A stretch of 64,000 nucleotides of DNA from Sequoia sempervirens (GCA_007258455.2 VDFB02270651.1:700782217-700846216); one strand, 5' to 3'. Shown: positions 1 through 11,735, numbered from the stretch's first letter. Notes: a model not told the origin generated them from the letters alone. Translations and numbers: made by a program.

Positions 1-376
1 ATAAAGTTGATTTATTTAATTAAAAGAGGAATCTTGATGAATTAATTAAATAAGGATTATTCAATTAATTAGTTAGTAACGAAGTGATTAAGGAAGAATT
101 GGTGTTAGTGAATCAGAATTGAGTGCACAATATCAATCAGGATAATTTGAACATCTACAATAGGCCATAAAGTTTCTGGGTATCTAAGCGGCCATAAGAA
201 GTTGTGGTCAAGATTACTGCACAATAAGCCGGGTAGCTCTAGCATGGGTTACAATCACTAGGGGAGTTAGCAATAAGCTTGGATTTTGGGTTGTTTGTGA
301 CCTTGTAACTGGCCTTTGGCTCATACACCTACTTGTAGTTAGCAATTAAAATGGTACCACCTGACATGCCATAGAA
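1..376 (-). pseudogene. Element A: 5' leader and Gag N-terminus of a gypsy element
   Basis: Reads leftward from an ATG at 324-322. The first residues (MSQRPVTRSQTT) match the Gag start of element D (MSHRPVTRSQTT, ATG at 47816). Both Gag starts lie just inside a primer site and an LTR that also match, so this is the 5' end of a related Ty3/gypsy element running off the left edge of the window. The frame stops after about 36 codons (stop near 216-214). Bases 1-150 are rich in AATTAATT and I could not match them to D. Family membership is well supported; the rest of the element is outside the window. Confidence 0.6.
352..371 (-). other. Element A primer-binding site
   Basis: On the minus strand this reads TGGCATGTCAGGTGG..., ten bases inside the LTR edge at 382. 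The matching place in D (47851-47868) reads TGGCACGCCCAGTGGGAC. Its start with TGG, its position and its similarity to D's site support a tRNA primer site. The tRNA was not identified. Confidence 0.5.
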
Positions 377-381
377 GGAGT

Positions 382-2345
382 TGTTGATCCTTAAAACATG
401 TGCTTCAGGGAATAGCCTTATGGGAAGTTTAGTGGATGGGGGAAAAATTGCAATCCACTAAACTACCTCTAGGATATTTGAAGCTGACTCTAAATTCTTG
501 CTTGGGGCAGGAAAAGGGGAAGAAGGAATAAAACATAATCAAATCTAATCTAAGGTGATATGCCAAAGCTTTTACAACATTTCAAATCCTGTTCTCAAAT
601 AATCAGAAGTATAAAACTCCTAAGAAACGAGCACAAAGTGTTGCAAATGTTGGTATGTGGTGATTGATCATGTTGTACTATACACTCTTCATGTATCCTC
701 ATCGGGGTCCTTCTTCGGGGGTTCGGGGGCAGCAACCCTTGAGAAAAAAATTTCTCCTATTTTTTTCGCTTCATCATCGACAAAATACAAAACTGACATT
801 GTAAAACCCTAATTCTGGAAGCTTCTAAAAATCTTGTAATAAGCAGTTGGGATGGGAGTTGCAGTAGGGCATTATTCGCAAGATTGTAATATGTTTTGCA
901 CTAGATAATAAAATCATTGGATGGTTGTGGTTTTGTGGATGTAGCCCATATTGGGTGAACCAAGTTAAATTCTCTGTGTTGTCTTGTTATAATTTTTTTG
1001 TGTTTTATTTTTTTGTTTTATCGATCAAATCTACATTTAACTATTATACATCTACCTTCTAACCCTAACAACAGACTCTTCATTATTGGAAAGAGAATGA
1101 AACACTTAAGGTCTAGTAGGAACAAAGCATAGAATATAAATATTTTCATGAGAAGCACCCACTTAGGCTCACTGGAGCATCATACGACTCAATTATTTTA
1201 CTAAAACATTTTTCCTTTGTAAATATTGCTCACCAACAAGCATAATACGACAGCTAACCATAAATCATTGTAGAAAACAAAAGAGTACAAGACATGATTC
1301 AATAATCCACGATCTTATTCTATTAATCATAAAAGCTAAAACTCATAACAATCAATCATCAATATAATATCCATTCCTAAATGACACAAAGCATTGATGC
1401 TAGCATAAATAGAAATAAAACATACAATAAAGACAAACTAAGCACAATTTGATATGTTCTACTTTCTATTGATTGATTTAAAAGACACAAAATGTTAAGG
1501 TCTAAAGAATGAAATTTTCCTTTCAACTGATATTCTAAGTTTGTTTTACAAAGATGGTGAACACTTTTCACAAAATTCTCGTAGGCTTATATAGAGCAAA
1601 CTCCCTAAGCATAATAAATAAAAACACAACTGAAAATATTCCCTCCACTTGCCGCTTGCGGATCATCATCATGGTGATCATTACAACTACTTTCTTGACA
1701 AACATCATGCTCCTGGTCATGCAGTTGTGCTGACACTTGGATAGTCGATCATTTTTGTTATAACTACTTGGGTGAGTGGGCTCCAAGTGGCATTGTTCTT
1801 CACGTCCTCAAGCTCTGACATGTGGTGCCTTTCAACACCCCTCCACTGTTAAGATAACCAATAGCACACTTTTAACTCCCCTTCGAGCTCAAAATATGCT
1901 TAGGCTTCTGCCTTGCTGACAAGTGTCACCTTCCAATGGTAACCAAGCTTCCTTTAGCTTTTCCCTTTAATAACTCTATGCCTAGGAAACATGGCATGTA
2001 GGCAGTATTTTCTAAGCCTTCCCCTTCACTGTACTTCAAGATCCTTTGTGGCGCCAACACATGGCTTCCTCTGCTTTCAAGCACCCTGAAGAATAAAATA
2101 TTTATAGAGACCGCATGGGGCTACTATGTGGCAACCTCTCATGCCTTTGCAAGAATAAGAGGTTGTGGTCTTGCTAGAAATTGTGCCATGTTTACACATG
2201 GCAACCTCCGAGAGCCGATATGCAAGGAATTTTTAAAGTCTACGACCTTGCTTAGAATTAAGCCAAAACCAAAAGAAAAGGCTATGAGACATCCCAAAAA
2301 CATGAATAAAATGCAATAAAAAATAAATTGCAATGAAAGGCCTCA
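382..2345 (-). repeat. Element A 5' LTR (gypsy, related to element D)
   Basis: The left edge TGTTGATCCTTAAAA matches the left edge of D's LTR (TGTTGATGCTTAAAA, 47881), and similarity continues through the next ~100 bases (the AGCCTTATGGGAA block). A weaker match around 1270-1300 (AGTACAAGACATGATTCAAT) pairs with D's 48200 region. The right edge is inferred at ...GGCCTCA (2345), just before copia protease coding resumes at 2364. No second copy is present, so the right boundary is uncertain by tens of bases. A long interior stretch (about 1000-2300) has no other match here. Confidence 0.5.
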
Positions 2346-2363
2346 ACCTCGAGCTACGAGAGA

Positions 2364-2699
2364 TTAATCTACAAGAGCAAAGTGTGAAAATGTATAAACA
2401 TGAGAGAGTTGATAAAGCTCTCCCACTACAACAATATCTCTACTTTGAGAGTCTTGAATTGTCATTGAAGTTGATGTAAACTCAACTATCTTTCTAGATT
2501 TTATAAGTTGATAAATGGAAAAGATGTTTTCCAATTCAGGAACAAATAAGACATTAGGAATACTCTGATTGCATACCTCAACTATACCTTGACCACAAAA
2601 ACATATGAAAGTGTTATTAGCTACTTTTACTTTATTTACATCAGAAGGATAAAAGGACAAGTAAACTTTTGGATTACGAGACATATGATGTGATGCTCC
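2364..2699 (-). pseudogene. Element C protease, downstream fragment
   Basis: Continues the copia aspartic protease after the active site. It begins at the HHM of the GASHHM motif and runs ...SRNPKVYLSF, then a glycine-rich flap region, ending near LYQLSHVYTFSHFALVD. That end is the usual junction towards the GAG-pre-integrase domain, but no integrase follows. The Asp-containing half of the active site lies at 11641-11670, on the far side of element B. A stop (TAA) follows ALVD near 2366. Confidence 0.65.
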
Positions 2700-4822
2700 T
2701 ATTAGAACTATAAAATTTGATGATTTTACATGTTGATTTTACTCATATATTTCCAGATTGGTCTTACCGTGTGCATATTTCACCCATTTTTTACCATATG
2801 GTCCCATAGTTTCCATCGGGTCTGCATTTTTCACATCATGTTCCATATCGGCATGAGAATATTAGGGTCTCCCCGATCCATTTTTCTGGAAAACGTCTGT
2901 GTTGCCTATCAGCAAGACGTTTCTGATGTCATGGCAATTGGTTTCATCTACTGGCGGCTATCGGCAGGACATTCACATTGTTTCGGTGGTCGATGAGGAT
3001 CATTTCGGCATGAGTTATACCGTCGGAATGATGTCTTACCGATTACATCATGTCTCACCGACCGGCAACTAAAATTATATTTCAGGAAGACTCATGTGCT
3101 TCGGTGAAGGGTCATAGCGAAAAGGTTTATGTCTTGCCGACCGTGAGCGCATGGAGGCTTGTCGGTTAAACTAATGGCTATCAAGGTAATGTATTAGCGA
3201 GTGTTGTGTGCCTTACCGATAGACAACAAAGGGACATATCGGTGAGAACATTTTCTTTTGGGGTGAGGTCTTGGCGAGTGACCTTCGGTCTCGCCGACAT
3301 TACATAAAAGGTTTCTATCAAAGGGCTCGTCGGTGAGAGATGTTCTCTTCGGAATAGGTCATAGTGAATTCAATGGGGTCTCACCGACCAACATAAAGTG
3401 AACACCTTGGTGAGCTCGTGGGCTTTTGGTATGACATAATATAATCTACAAAGCATCTCCCCGACTATGCATTGTCTTGGCAAAGGCGAATGAATGATAC
3501 ATCTCGGCGTGAGTGTGCTTTTGTCTCAGCGACTCAGTATGGATGAAGACTTTCAATATAACAAAGGGTGTTCTATGAGATGTCTCCCCGATTATGATAA
3601 GTCACAGTGATACACAAGAAGTAGAAGGACACATATCGGTGGAACATAATATAATCTACAGGTGGTCTCCCTGAACAAAATGTTGCAGCAATACATGTGA
3701 AATGATGGAATGCATCTCGGGGAAACATAATGTGATCGATATGATATCTTCCCGACATCACAGGGTCACGGCGAAAACAAACCACGAGACGATTGACGAT
3801 ATTATTGCCTTTGACATACTCACGAAGATGTCTCAGTGACTGTCTCAGGAAGGATTAACAAAATTAAAATGTTGTGGCCAACATGTAAATGCTTGTTTTC
3901 AGTTGCAGGTTGACATGAATTGAGCCTGAATTCTACAATGGGCCGACATGAAATTGGAAACGATTTGTTTTTCTGATGCTGGTGTATAAATAGGCATTTT
4001 GTGATTGTAAAAGGACCATGAGATATTAGATTCGATACAGTAGGTACATGATGGATACAGTAGAATAATATTCTCAAATCAGAGACTATGATGCATGTTT
4101 TCAAAATGGAGGTATTTATAAAAGTCAATTGATGTTGCTGCACATTTCTGGTGTCAATTATCTATTAAAATTTAATGAAAGTATTGCTAAGCTGTCTCCA
4201 AGATTCATTATTTCTAGTTGTTTGAATTGACATAACAAGTTTATGTTTAGTTTATCAATGCACATTTGATGTATCTGTGTGATTAATTGATTGGTTCTTT
4301 CAAGCAAAGATTAAATCATTTTAGTTGATCACAGTAATCAGAAGGATTCATATGGATTATTAAAGTAGAGCTTAGTAGTCACAGTCTTGCATGTTTATAC
4401 AAGTTGTAAACAAAATGTATGCCAAATAATTTGAGTTTTCTCCAGAGAGGTGTTGTCATCTTGATTTCATTTGACTCTGCATACCCAATAAGGCACTAGT
4501 CTCTGCACTTAATCATTTTGAATTCATTCAGTTTCTTTATATCTGTTAATTGAGCATTTTAGGATTTAGATCAAAAGATTGCTATTGCTATCAAGTTTAA
4601 TTTCATTTGTTCACTTCCATCTGCCATTGTGGAAAAATCACTGCAAGAAAGATAATCATAAGTATATAAAGTCTGCTTCATTCAGTTAGGTATACCCGCC
4701 TAGGTCTTGCAGCACCTAAAGAGTAGAAGGTTGAAAGCTTTTGACCTTGTCTGTTACCCTAAAGCATATCAAGAGATTGGTAGCCTCTTAAGGCACTTTT
4801 CCTGTGTTTTTGAGAGCTAACA
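2700..4822 (+). repeat. Element B 5' LTR
   Basis: A 2123-base direct repeat of 9519-11640. In the 60-base lines I compared, differences number 0 to 5, mostly transitions, many of them CG to TG or CA. The first ~1.1 kb holds a dense series of TCGGTGAG/CTCACCGA-like motifs (see findings). A TATA box lies at 3985-3992, which would make the long upstream part U3. Confidence 0.9.
3985..3992 (+). promoter_or_regulatory. Element B 5' LTR TATA box
   Basis: TATAAATA in the context GGTGTATAAATAGGCATTTTG. The same sequence sits at 10802-10809 in the 3' LTR. Its place about 60% into the LTR, with ~830 bases of R-U5 after it, fits an RNA polymerase II start for the genomic RNA. Confidence 0.55.
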
Positions 4823-4824
4823 AA

Positions 4825-4847
4825 TTGGCCACTCTACTAGGGAATAC
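4825..4847 (+). other. Element B primer-binding site
   Basis: TTGGCCACTCTACTAGGG begins two bases after the 5' LTR end at 4822. The TTGG start and position fit a tRNA primer site with a few substitutions. I did not assign the tRNA. Confidence 0.5.
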
Positions 4848-4982
4848 ATTTAGAATCAAGGCCTTAATCATAGAGTCAGGAACTTTATATAGACTCCACT
4901 GGGAATTAGAATCATCAAGCATTTTCTCACTTTTAAGAAAAGTGAATGGCGACTCTGACAGAAACATTGCATTTGTCCAAAC

Positions 4983-6893
4983 ATGAATGGAAGAAGATCT
5001 CAGTATAGGGGAGTTTATACTGGAGCTCCCACTGGTAACAGTAAATGGACACATAAAGATGATAAGATTGATAGGGGTAAAAAGATAGTTGAAGATATGT
5101 CCATGACAAATAAAGACAAAGCAGTGAGACAACATTGTGAAACTTATGATAGGTATGACACATGGAAAGATAACTCAAGTGCAGATCTTTGTACCCCTGA
5201 AGAGCAAATAAATCCTTTTTGTGATCTTTAAAATTAGCCTGAGTTTGATGCTAAACTTGAGGCAAGAGGACTCAGATATCAACAAGAACATGAACAAATA
5301 ATGGAAAATAATCAAAATCAGATCAATGAGAATGAACCTTTGACTTATGAGGAAGTCAGTGCATAGTGTGAATCTCAGAAAAAGGAGATAGAAGAACTAA
5401 AGGATGAATTGCAGAAAGCCCAGGTTACTACTTAGATAGCTGGTTGCCCCCCAAAGTATGTCCCGCCTCATAAGTAAGGTGATAATGGCGCAGGGCCATC
5501 TAATCAATTAGATGCTCATCAAAATCAAACAGGGAATCATTGTAGACAACCAAACCATCCACCTCATAGTCCCACACAGCATACAAATATGCATCCACCT
5601 CATAATCAACATTATGTGCCATACCACCATACACAATTCAATAATCCCATGCACCAATATCAATATCCACCTAACCCTCCCCCTCACCAGCATACAACAA
5701 TGATCAGATAGTTTGATTTAGCATGTTTTCAATTATACCCTTATCCTATGGATAGCAACTGGAGAGGTATGGTGCCTAAGTTTACAGGAAGTAATGCAAT
5801 TACTATTGAAGACCACTTAAGGAGTTTCAATGCCTTTATTCAAGATTTGGATGTGCCTTATGAGGATCTACATATGAGATTATTCATGATGTCGCTTACT
5901 GAAGAGGTCAGAGATTGGTTCAACAGCCTAGCAATAGCCTCTATTGATTCTCTCCAAATATTTCAAGACAGATTCTTGGAGCAATATGGGAATCAAAGTG
6001 CACTAGATGCTGCTCTTCATGAATTGATGCGAATTTAGAAAAATCAGAATGACTCAATTTTTGATTTCAACCAAAGGTTCAACAAGTTGCAGACTAAGAT
6101 ACCTCCTGGATCAAGGTTGCCAAATTCTATAGCATTAAGTGTTTATTTAAATGCATTTGACCCTAAAACAGGGTATGAATTGAGAAATAGATTCCCAAGA
6201 GATTTGGCTGAAGCTCAGAAGATAACATTGACAATTGAAAACAACAGAAAGGCTGCTGGTATAATCAGTAAAAGAGACAACCCTAGGGATCCTCAACAAA
6301 GCAATAATTATCAGTACAGACAGGAGAATGCATACAGGAATGAAAGGCCGAGGTTGCATGATATGCCTTATAATATAGACTAGAAGGACGGAAAACCTAT
6401 AATAGCTAGGCCTGGAAACAAGGAAACTCCTGATCCATTGAGCAAGAAGGGAACCTATATGGTAAGTAACAATTATTTTTGTGAAGCTTGTGATAAGCCA
6501 CATTCCCCAGATTATTGTGTTGTAGCCCAAAGAATGGAGGAGGAAGGAATGTTGATGGGAAACTGTGGAGATGATCACAAAGTGTATTTAACTTCAAACA
6601 CTTTTCACCATATTAAGGAAGGGTACTCATCTTCAGAGGATGAAGGTTATGAGTATGATGTTTCAAATCAAAGATATAATGTCCATATGGCTAAACAGCA
6701 GGTCTTTTCTGATTCTGAAGAAGATTATATAGAACCACATTATGATGAAATGCCTACTCACTATAGTATGAGGAGACACACCAAAGAGGAGATAGAGAGA
6801 CTAACTGTTGCTGCAGTTGAAGAAGCAAAGAGTAAGTACTGGTTGAGAAATAGGATAGTAAATGAGAAGGTGTTCCTAGGGGAATCTTTATAA
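4983..6893 (+). pseudogene. Element B Gag (Retrotrans_gag type), with several stops
   Basis: One reading frame carries the whole region but is broken by stops near 5229, 5235, 5364, 5433, 5475, 5709, 6036 and 6381. The N-terminal part is charged and coiled, then comes a His/Pro/Asn-rich linker (5500-5700). The core Gag domain (5748-6290) includes PKFTGSNAITIEDHLRSF and the DWFNSL and FQDRFLEQYG blocks, typical of gypsy capsid. A zinc-knuckle-like CEACDKPHSPDYC (CX2CX3HX4C) is at about 6482-6520. An acidic Ser/Tyr/Asp tail ends at TAA 6891-6893. Retrotransposon capsid and nucleocapsid function is inferred from the family. Confidence 0.8.
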
Positions 6894-6919
6894 AAGATCA
6901 GAAGGCAACCCAAGGAACT

Positions 6920-7675
6920 GTGAAGAAATCAGAAAATAAACAACACGATAAGAATGAAGAAAAGCCTATCCAAAAGGAGGAAGTTAAGGAGCTACGCAAA
7001 GAAACGCAAGAGACTAATCAGAAGGAAGAAAACAAAGGAGAAATGTCAGAACAAAAGAAAATGATTAAGGCAGATGGCTCTTCTTTTGACTTTACTCAGG
7101 AGTTATCCCAGGTAAAAATATATGTTCCTCTACTTGAGATGATGAAAATTAAGGAATACAGAGATAGTGTTGTTCAATTGATAATGAATTTTGAAAGTAA
7201 AGTAGCTATTAAAGTAGCCAATAGGCAGGAGAAAGTAAATATCCCAAAAGTTTTCTTGAGTGATATATTAACAACTCCCCCACAAGTTGATCCTTTTTTC
7301 ACTACATTGCTTATAAACAACAAACTGTTGAGAAATTGTATGATAGACTCTGGTTCTGCTATAAATATCATGCCAGTAGGAGTTATGAAGCAGCTTGGCA
7401 TGAGAGTTGACACTAATGAGGGAAGGTGCTATGCAATGGATAATAGACATGTTCATGTGGTAGGCATTATGAGAGATGTTGAAGTCAAATTGGCTACTTA
7501 TCCACAGGTGGCTTATAATATAGATATAACAATAATTGATACCCCTCCTTAGTTTGGGATGCTTTTATCAAGACAATGGAAATTTGCAGTTGGGGGAAAT
7601 ATCCAATTTGATTTGTCTTATGCAACTATTCCAGTGAATGGTCAGGAGGTCAAGTGTATTGAGAGCCAAGAATGA
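6920..7675 (+). pseudogene. Element B aspartic protease
   Basis: Frame -1 relative to Gag, and open upstream past the Gag stop. It could therefore have been made by -1 frameshifting, though no clean slippery heptamer survives. It begins with a Lys/Glu-rich linker (about residues 1-45). The retropepsin motif DSGSAINIMP lies at about residues 142-151, followed by the hydrophobic ...IDITIIDTPP and GMLLSRQW blocks. One TAG at 7550-7552 interrupts it. The frame ends at TGA 7673-7675, which overlaps the ATG of the next frame. It would process the Gag polyprotein. Confidence 0.75.
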
Positions 7676-9257
7676 ACCAGCTTGTTGACTGTGTACCTCA
7701 AGATCAAATCAATTGTTTCTGTGATGTGGATCTTGGCAATTTCAAGATAGAATCAGCCCAGCCAAAATTAGTCAGTGCTGATCCAACTAAAAAGTATGTT
7801 GCGCATGACTGCAATGGTGTATGGAGGATGTACTTTGGTGAAGCATGGGAGCCTGAATCATTTTATTGGCCAGAGTTATCAGAACAATGTACCTTTGATC
7901 CAGTGAATGAATTTAAATTTATTGACACCACGCAAGGGAAAAGGTATGAAGACAATGGTGATACCACAGATGAGAAACATGAGATCAATCATGCACTACA
8001 GCCAATAGAAGATGAGACATGTGCAAGTCAATATGGTTCATATGATTGCCTGCATAAGGAAGATGAGGATATTGAATTTCTTTCCTGCATAACAGATTAT
8101 GACATAGAAGGTAGTGTATGTTATGAGGGATCCAGTGAATATGCAGATTGTGAAGATGGATTTGTGGATTTTGATCTGCAGCAAGGTGATTCTTGTAGTT
8201 TTTGTGATGATCAAGAAGAAGAAGCAATGAAAAAAGTGGATCCATTTGATAGTAAACAAGTAGCACTTCCAGCTGCAGTTGAAAACTATGAACACAAATT
8301 TGATAAGAAAGAAGTGCTTTCAAATCCCCTTCATGGTGAGGAGGAGATATTTTCAGACAAACAAAGTGGTATGTTGAATGATGGAATAAATGACTGTACT
8401 GGTAGTATTTTTGATTTTTCATTCTCTGATGATTTTGGACCTCTTTTTGATGATGACAAAAGTGAAGAATATAACTGTAGTGATGAAAATGATGAAACTT
8501 GTTTACTCAGCAGTGAGCAAATTTTAGATTTGCTGAGTCTTGAATATCAGAGATATATAGATGAAGGTGATCCTGAAGTTTTGTGTCCAACTTGCATTTG
8601 TTTTGACAGTGAAGGATTTATGTGTAATGATTCTTATGGCCCCCAGTATATTTCTCGAGTTGGTGGTGAAACCTTTGAAGTTGATCAAAGGCCTGTGTCT
8701 ATTCGAGATGAGGTATGTGATTTTGAAATTTTTAACTCATGTGGAGAAGACTTTTATTTGCATACCAAGGATGATGGAGGTACAACTTTTATTGGTTCAT
8801 ATATGCTTGATCTTGGAGATATGAGTTATAATCAAATATTATTCCTAATGACGATTTGAAAAAGGTGCAAAAGGTTTCAGATTTATTGGTTTCAGATAGC
8901 ATTGATATAACAGAACATTTGGTTTCTCTAGAGAAGCACTTTGATGATGAATTTTCAATATAGCTGGGAGAGTGTTTCATAATTTATAACAGTGAGAATG
9001 ATAATGAGGATTTTTGCATTGAATATGCATGCATTTTGTATATTGAAGATAACAAAGGTTTGTCCTATGATGATGAAGAATTTGAATTGATGAATGATAT
9101 AGGGATTTTGGGAAAAATTGAGCAAAATGATTCTCTAAGAATTTTCAATAACAATGACAGGGCATATTGCATGAATGTCTTCAAGAAGAATCTGATGAAT
9201 TCGAGACAAAACCAGGTATTTGACAAGGGAAAGTATGGTTTGAGTTTCAGATCATAA
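7672..9257 (+). pseudogene. Element B acidic Cys-rich ORF in place of pol
   Basis: Open for 395 codons from an ATG at 7672 to 8859. A shift near 8846-8852 and one TAG (about 8961) bring it to a stop at 9257, so the parent frame was about 525 codons. The ATG overlaps the protease stop (ATGA). The protein is strongly acidic (many Asp/Glu) with scattered Cys and no recognised fold. Near residue 50 it has NGVWRMYFGEAWEPES. That resembles the first strand of the extra RNase H domain (W-x-hydrophobic-x-FDGA), which follows protease in element D, but the catalytic Asp is absent. I infer a diverged leftover of that start fused to new sequence. Function unknown. Confidence 0.6.
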
Positions 9258-9518
9258 CATTTCAAGAACAGGTGAAATTGAAACACAGAGGATTGAGGGT
9301 TGCCAGTGCATGGACAACTCTTGATGTTCCTCTTTAAAATTCTTTTCCATGCACAGTAGTTTAGGGTTTTGCTCGTCTCCATTTTGCATTCATTTTGCAT
9401 TCATTTCATCATGCTGCTTGTCCATTTCCATTTTGCTCATTTTGTGTCTGGTCTGCTCCCCCAAAGATTCTGGATCCTTGCAATGATCTCACTATCATCC
9501 ATCCCCAGATGGAGCCAC
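9258..9518 (+). other. Element B 3' untranslated region
   Basis: Between the acidic frame and the 3' LTR. Contains repeated CATTTTGCATTCATTT-like and CATTTCCATTTTGC words and ends CCCCAGATGGAGCCAC just before the LTR. A clear all-purine tract is not preserved. Confidence 0.4.
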
Positions 9519-11640
9519 TGTTAGAACTGTAAAATTTGATGATTTTACATGTTGATTTTACTCATATATTTCCAGATTGGTCTTACCGTGTGAATATTTC
9601 ACCCATTTTTTGCTATATGGTCCCATAGTTTCCATCGGGTCTGCATTTTTCACATCATGTTCCATATCGGTGTGAGAATATCAGGGTCTCCCCAATCCAT
9701 TTTTCTGGAAAACATTTATGTTGCCTATTGGCAAGACATTTTTGATGTCATGGCGATTGGTTTCATCTACTAGCAGCTATCGACAGGACATTCACATTAT
9801 TTCGGTGGTAGATGAGGATCATTTCGGCATGAGTTATACCGTCGGAATGATGTCTTACTGATTACATCATGTCTCACTGATCGGCAACTAAAAGTACATT
9901 TCGGGAGGACTCGTGCTTCAGTGAAGGGTCATAGCGAAAAGGTTTATGTCTTGCCGACCGTGAGCGCATGGAGGCTTGTCGGTTAAACTAATGGCCATCA
10001 AGGTAACGTCTTGGTGAGTGCTACGTGTCTTACCGATCGACAACAAAGGGACATATCGGTGAGAACATTTTCTTTCAGGGTGAGGTCTCAGCGAGTGACC
10101 TTCGATCTCCCCGACATTACATAAAAGGTTTCTATCAAAGGGCTCGTCGGTGAGAGATATTCTCTTTGGAATAGGTCATAGCAAATTCAATGGGGTCTCA
10201 CCGACCAACATAAAGTGAACACCTTGGTGAGCTCGTGGGCTTTTGGTATGACATAATATAATCTACAAAGCGTCTCCTCAACTATGCGTTGTCTTGGCGA
10301 AGGCGAATGAATGATACATCTCGGCGTGATTGTGCTTTTGTCTCAGTGACTCAGTATGGATGAAGACTTTCAGTATAACAAAGGGTGTTCTATGAGATGT
10401 CTCCCCGATTTTGATAAGTCACAGTGATACACAAGAAGTAGAAGGACACATATCGGTGGAACATAATATAATCTACAGGTGGTCTCCCCGAACAGAATGT
10501 TGCAGCGATACATGTGAAACGATGGAATGCATCTCGAGGAAACATAATGTGATCGATATGATATCTTCCCGACATCACAGGGTCACGGCGAAAACAAACC
10601 ATGAGACGATTGACGATATTATTTCCTTTGACATACTCACGGAGATGTCTCGGCGACTATCTTAGGAAGGATTAACAAAATTAAAATGTTGTGGCCGACA
10701 TGTAAATGCTTGTTTTCAGTTGCAGGTTGACATGAATTGAGCCCAAATTCTACGATGGGCCGACATGAATTTGGAAACGATTTGTTTTTCTGATGCTGGT
10801 GTATAAATAGGAATTTTGTGATTGTAAAAGGACCATGAGCTATTAGATTCGATACAGTAGGTACATGATGGATACAGTAGAATAATATTCTCAAATCAGA
10901 GACTATGATGCATGTTTTCAAAATGGAGGTATTTATAAAAGTCAATTGATGTTGCTGCACATTTCTGGTGTCAATTATCTATTGAAATTTAATGAAAGTA
11001 TTGCTAAGCTGTCTCCAAGATTCATTATTTCTAGTTGTTCGAATTGACATAACAAGTTTATGTTCAGTTTATCAATGCACATTTGTTGTATCTGTGTGGT
11101 TAATTGATTGGTTCTTTCAAGCAAAGATTAAATCATTTTAGTTGATCACAGTAATCATAAGGATTCATATGGATTATTAAAGTAGAGCTTAGTAGTCACA
11201 GTCTTGCATGTTTATACAAGTTGTAAACAAAATGTATGCCAGATAATTTGAGTTTTCTCCAGAGAGGTGTTGTTCATCTTGATTTCATTTGACTCCGCAT
11301 ACCCAATAAGGCACTAGTCTCTGCACTTAATCATTTTGAATTCATTCAGTTTCTTTATATCTATTAATTGAGCATTTTAGGATTTAGATCAGAAGATTGC
11401 TATTGCTATCAAGTTTGATTTCATTTGTTCACTTCCATCTGCCATTGTGGACAAATCACTGCAAGAAAGATAATCATAAGTACATAAAGTCTACTTCATT
11501 CAGTTAGGTATACCTGCCTAGGTCTTGCAACACCTGAAGAGTAGAAGGTTGAAAGATTTTGACCTTGTTTGTTACCCTAAAGCGTATCAAGATATTGGCA
11601 GCCTCTTGAGGCACTCTGCCTGTGTTTTTGAGAGCTAACA
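9519..11640 (+). repeat. Element B 3' LTR
   Basis: A 2122-base copy of 2700-4822, starting TGTTAGAACT and ending GAGAGCTAACA. TATA box at 10802-10809. Several CG dinucleotides of the 5' copy are TG or CA here, and the reverse also occurs, as expected from independent methylation-driven decay after insertion. Confidence 0.9.
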
Positions 11641-11735
11641 ACTCCTAAATCAAGAACCCACTTATCTATCTTTAAACTTGTAGTAGCCATTAGTACTGTA
11701 AGGCCTTTCTAATGTTTGATTAACTTGGTGTTTGC
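11641..11735 (-). pseudogene. Element C protease, active-site half
   Basis: Reads MATTSLKIDKWVLDLGA and then meets element B. The copia protease motif is WxLDSGASHHM; here the Ser after Asp is Leu. Across B the frame continues with SHHM at 2699, so the two halves join without loss. Upstream of about 11735 the frame meets a stop and unassigned sequence. Confidence 0.65.

Larger units (their letters stand above)
2700..11640 (+). mobile_element. Element B: gypsy-like element with gag, protease and acidic ORF, no RT
   Basis: An 8.9 kb element bounded by 2.1 kb direct repeats. The LTR tips are the inverted pair TGTTAG/CTAACA (the left copy starts TATTAG). Flanks are GCTCC (2695-2699) and ACTCC (11641-11645), a 5-base target duplication with one change. 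Order: LTR, primer site, gag (4983-6893), protease (6920-7671), long acidic reading frame (7672-9257), short untranslated part, LTR. There is no reverse transcriptase, RNase H catalytic core or integrase between the LTRs, so the element must have used another element's enzymes. Confidence 0.85.

Noticed and set aside
10390..10960. Open frames of 70 and 107 codons found identically in both LTRs of B (also 3573-4143)
   Set aside because: They recur only because the LTRs are duplicates. No start context or motif was seen and they overlap the TATA region.
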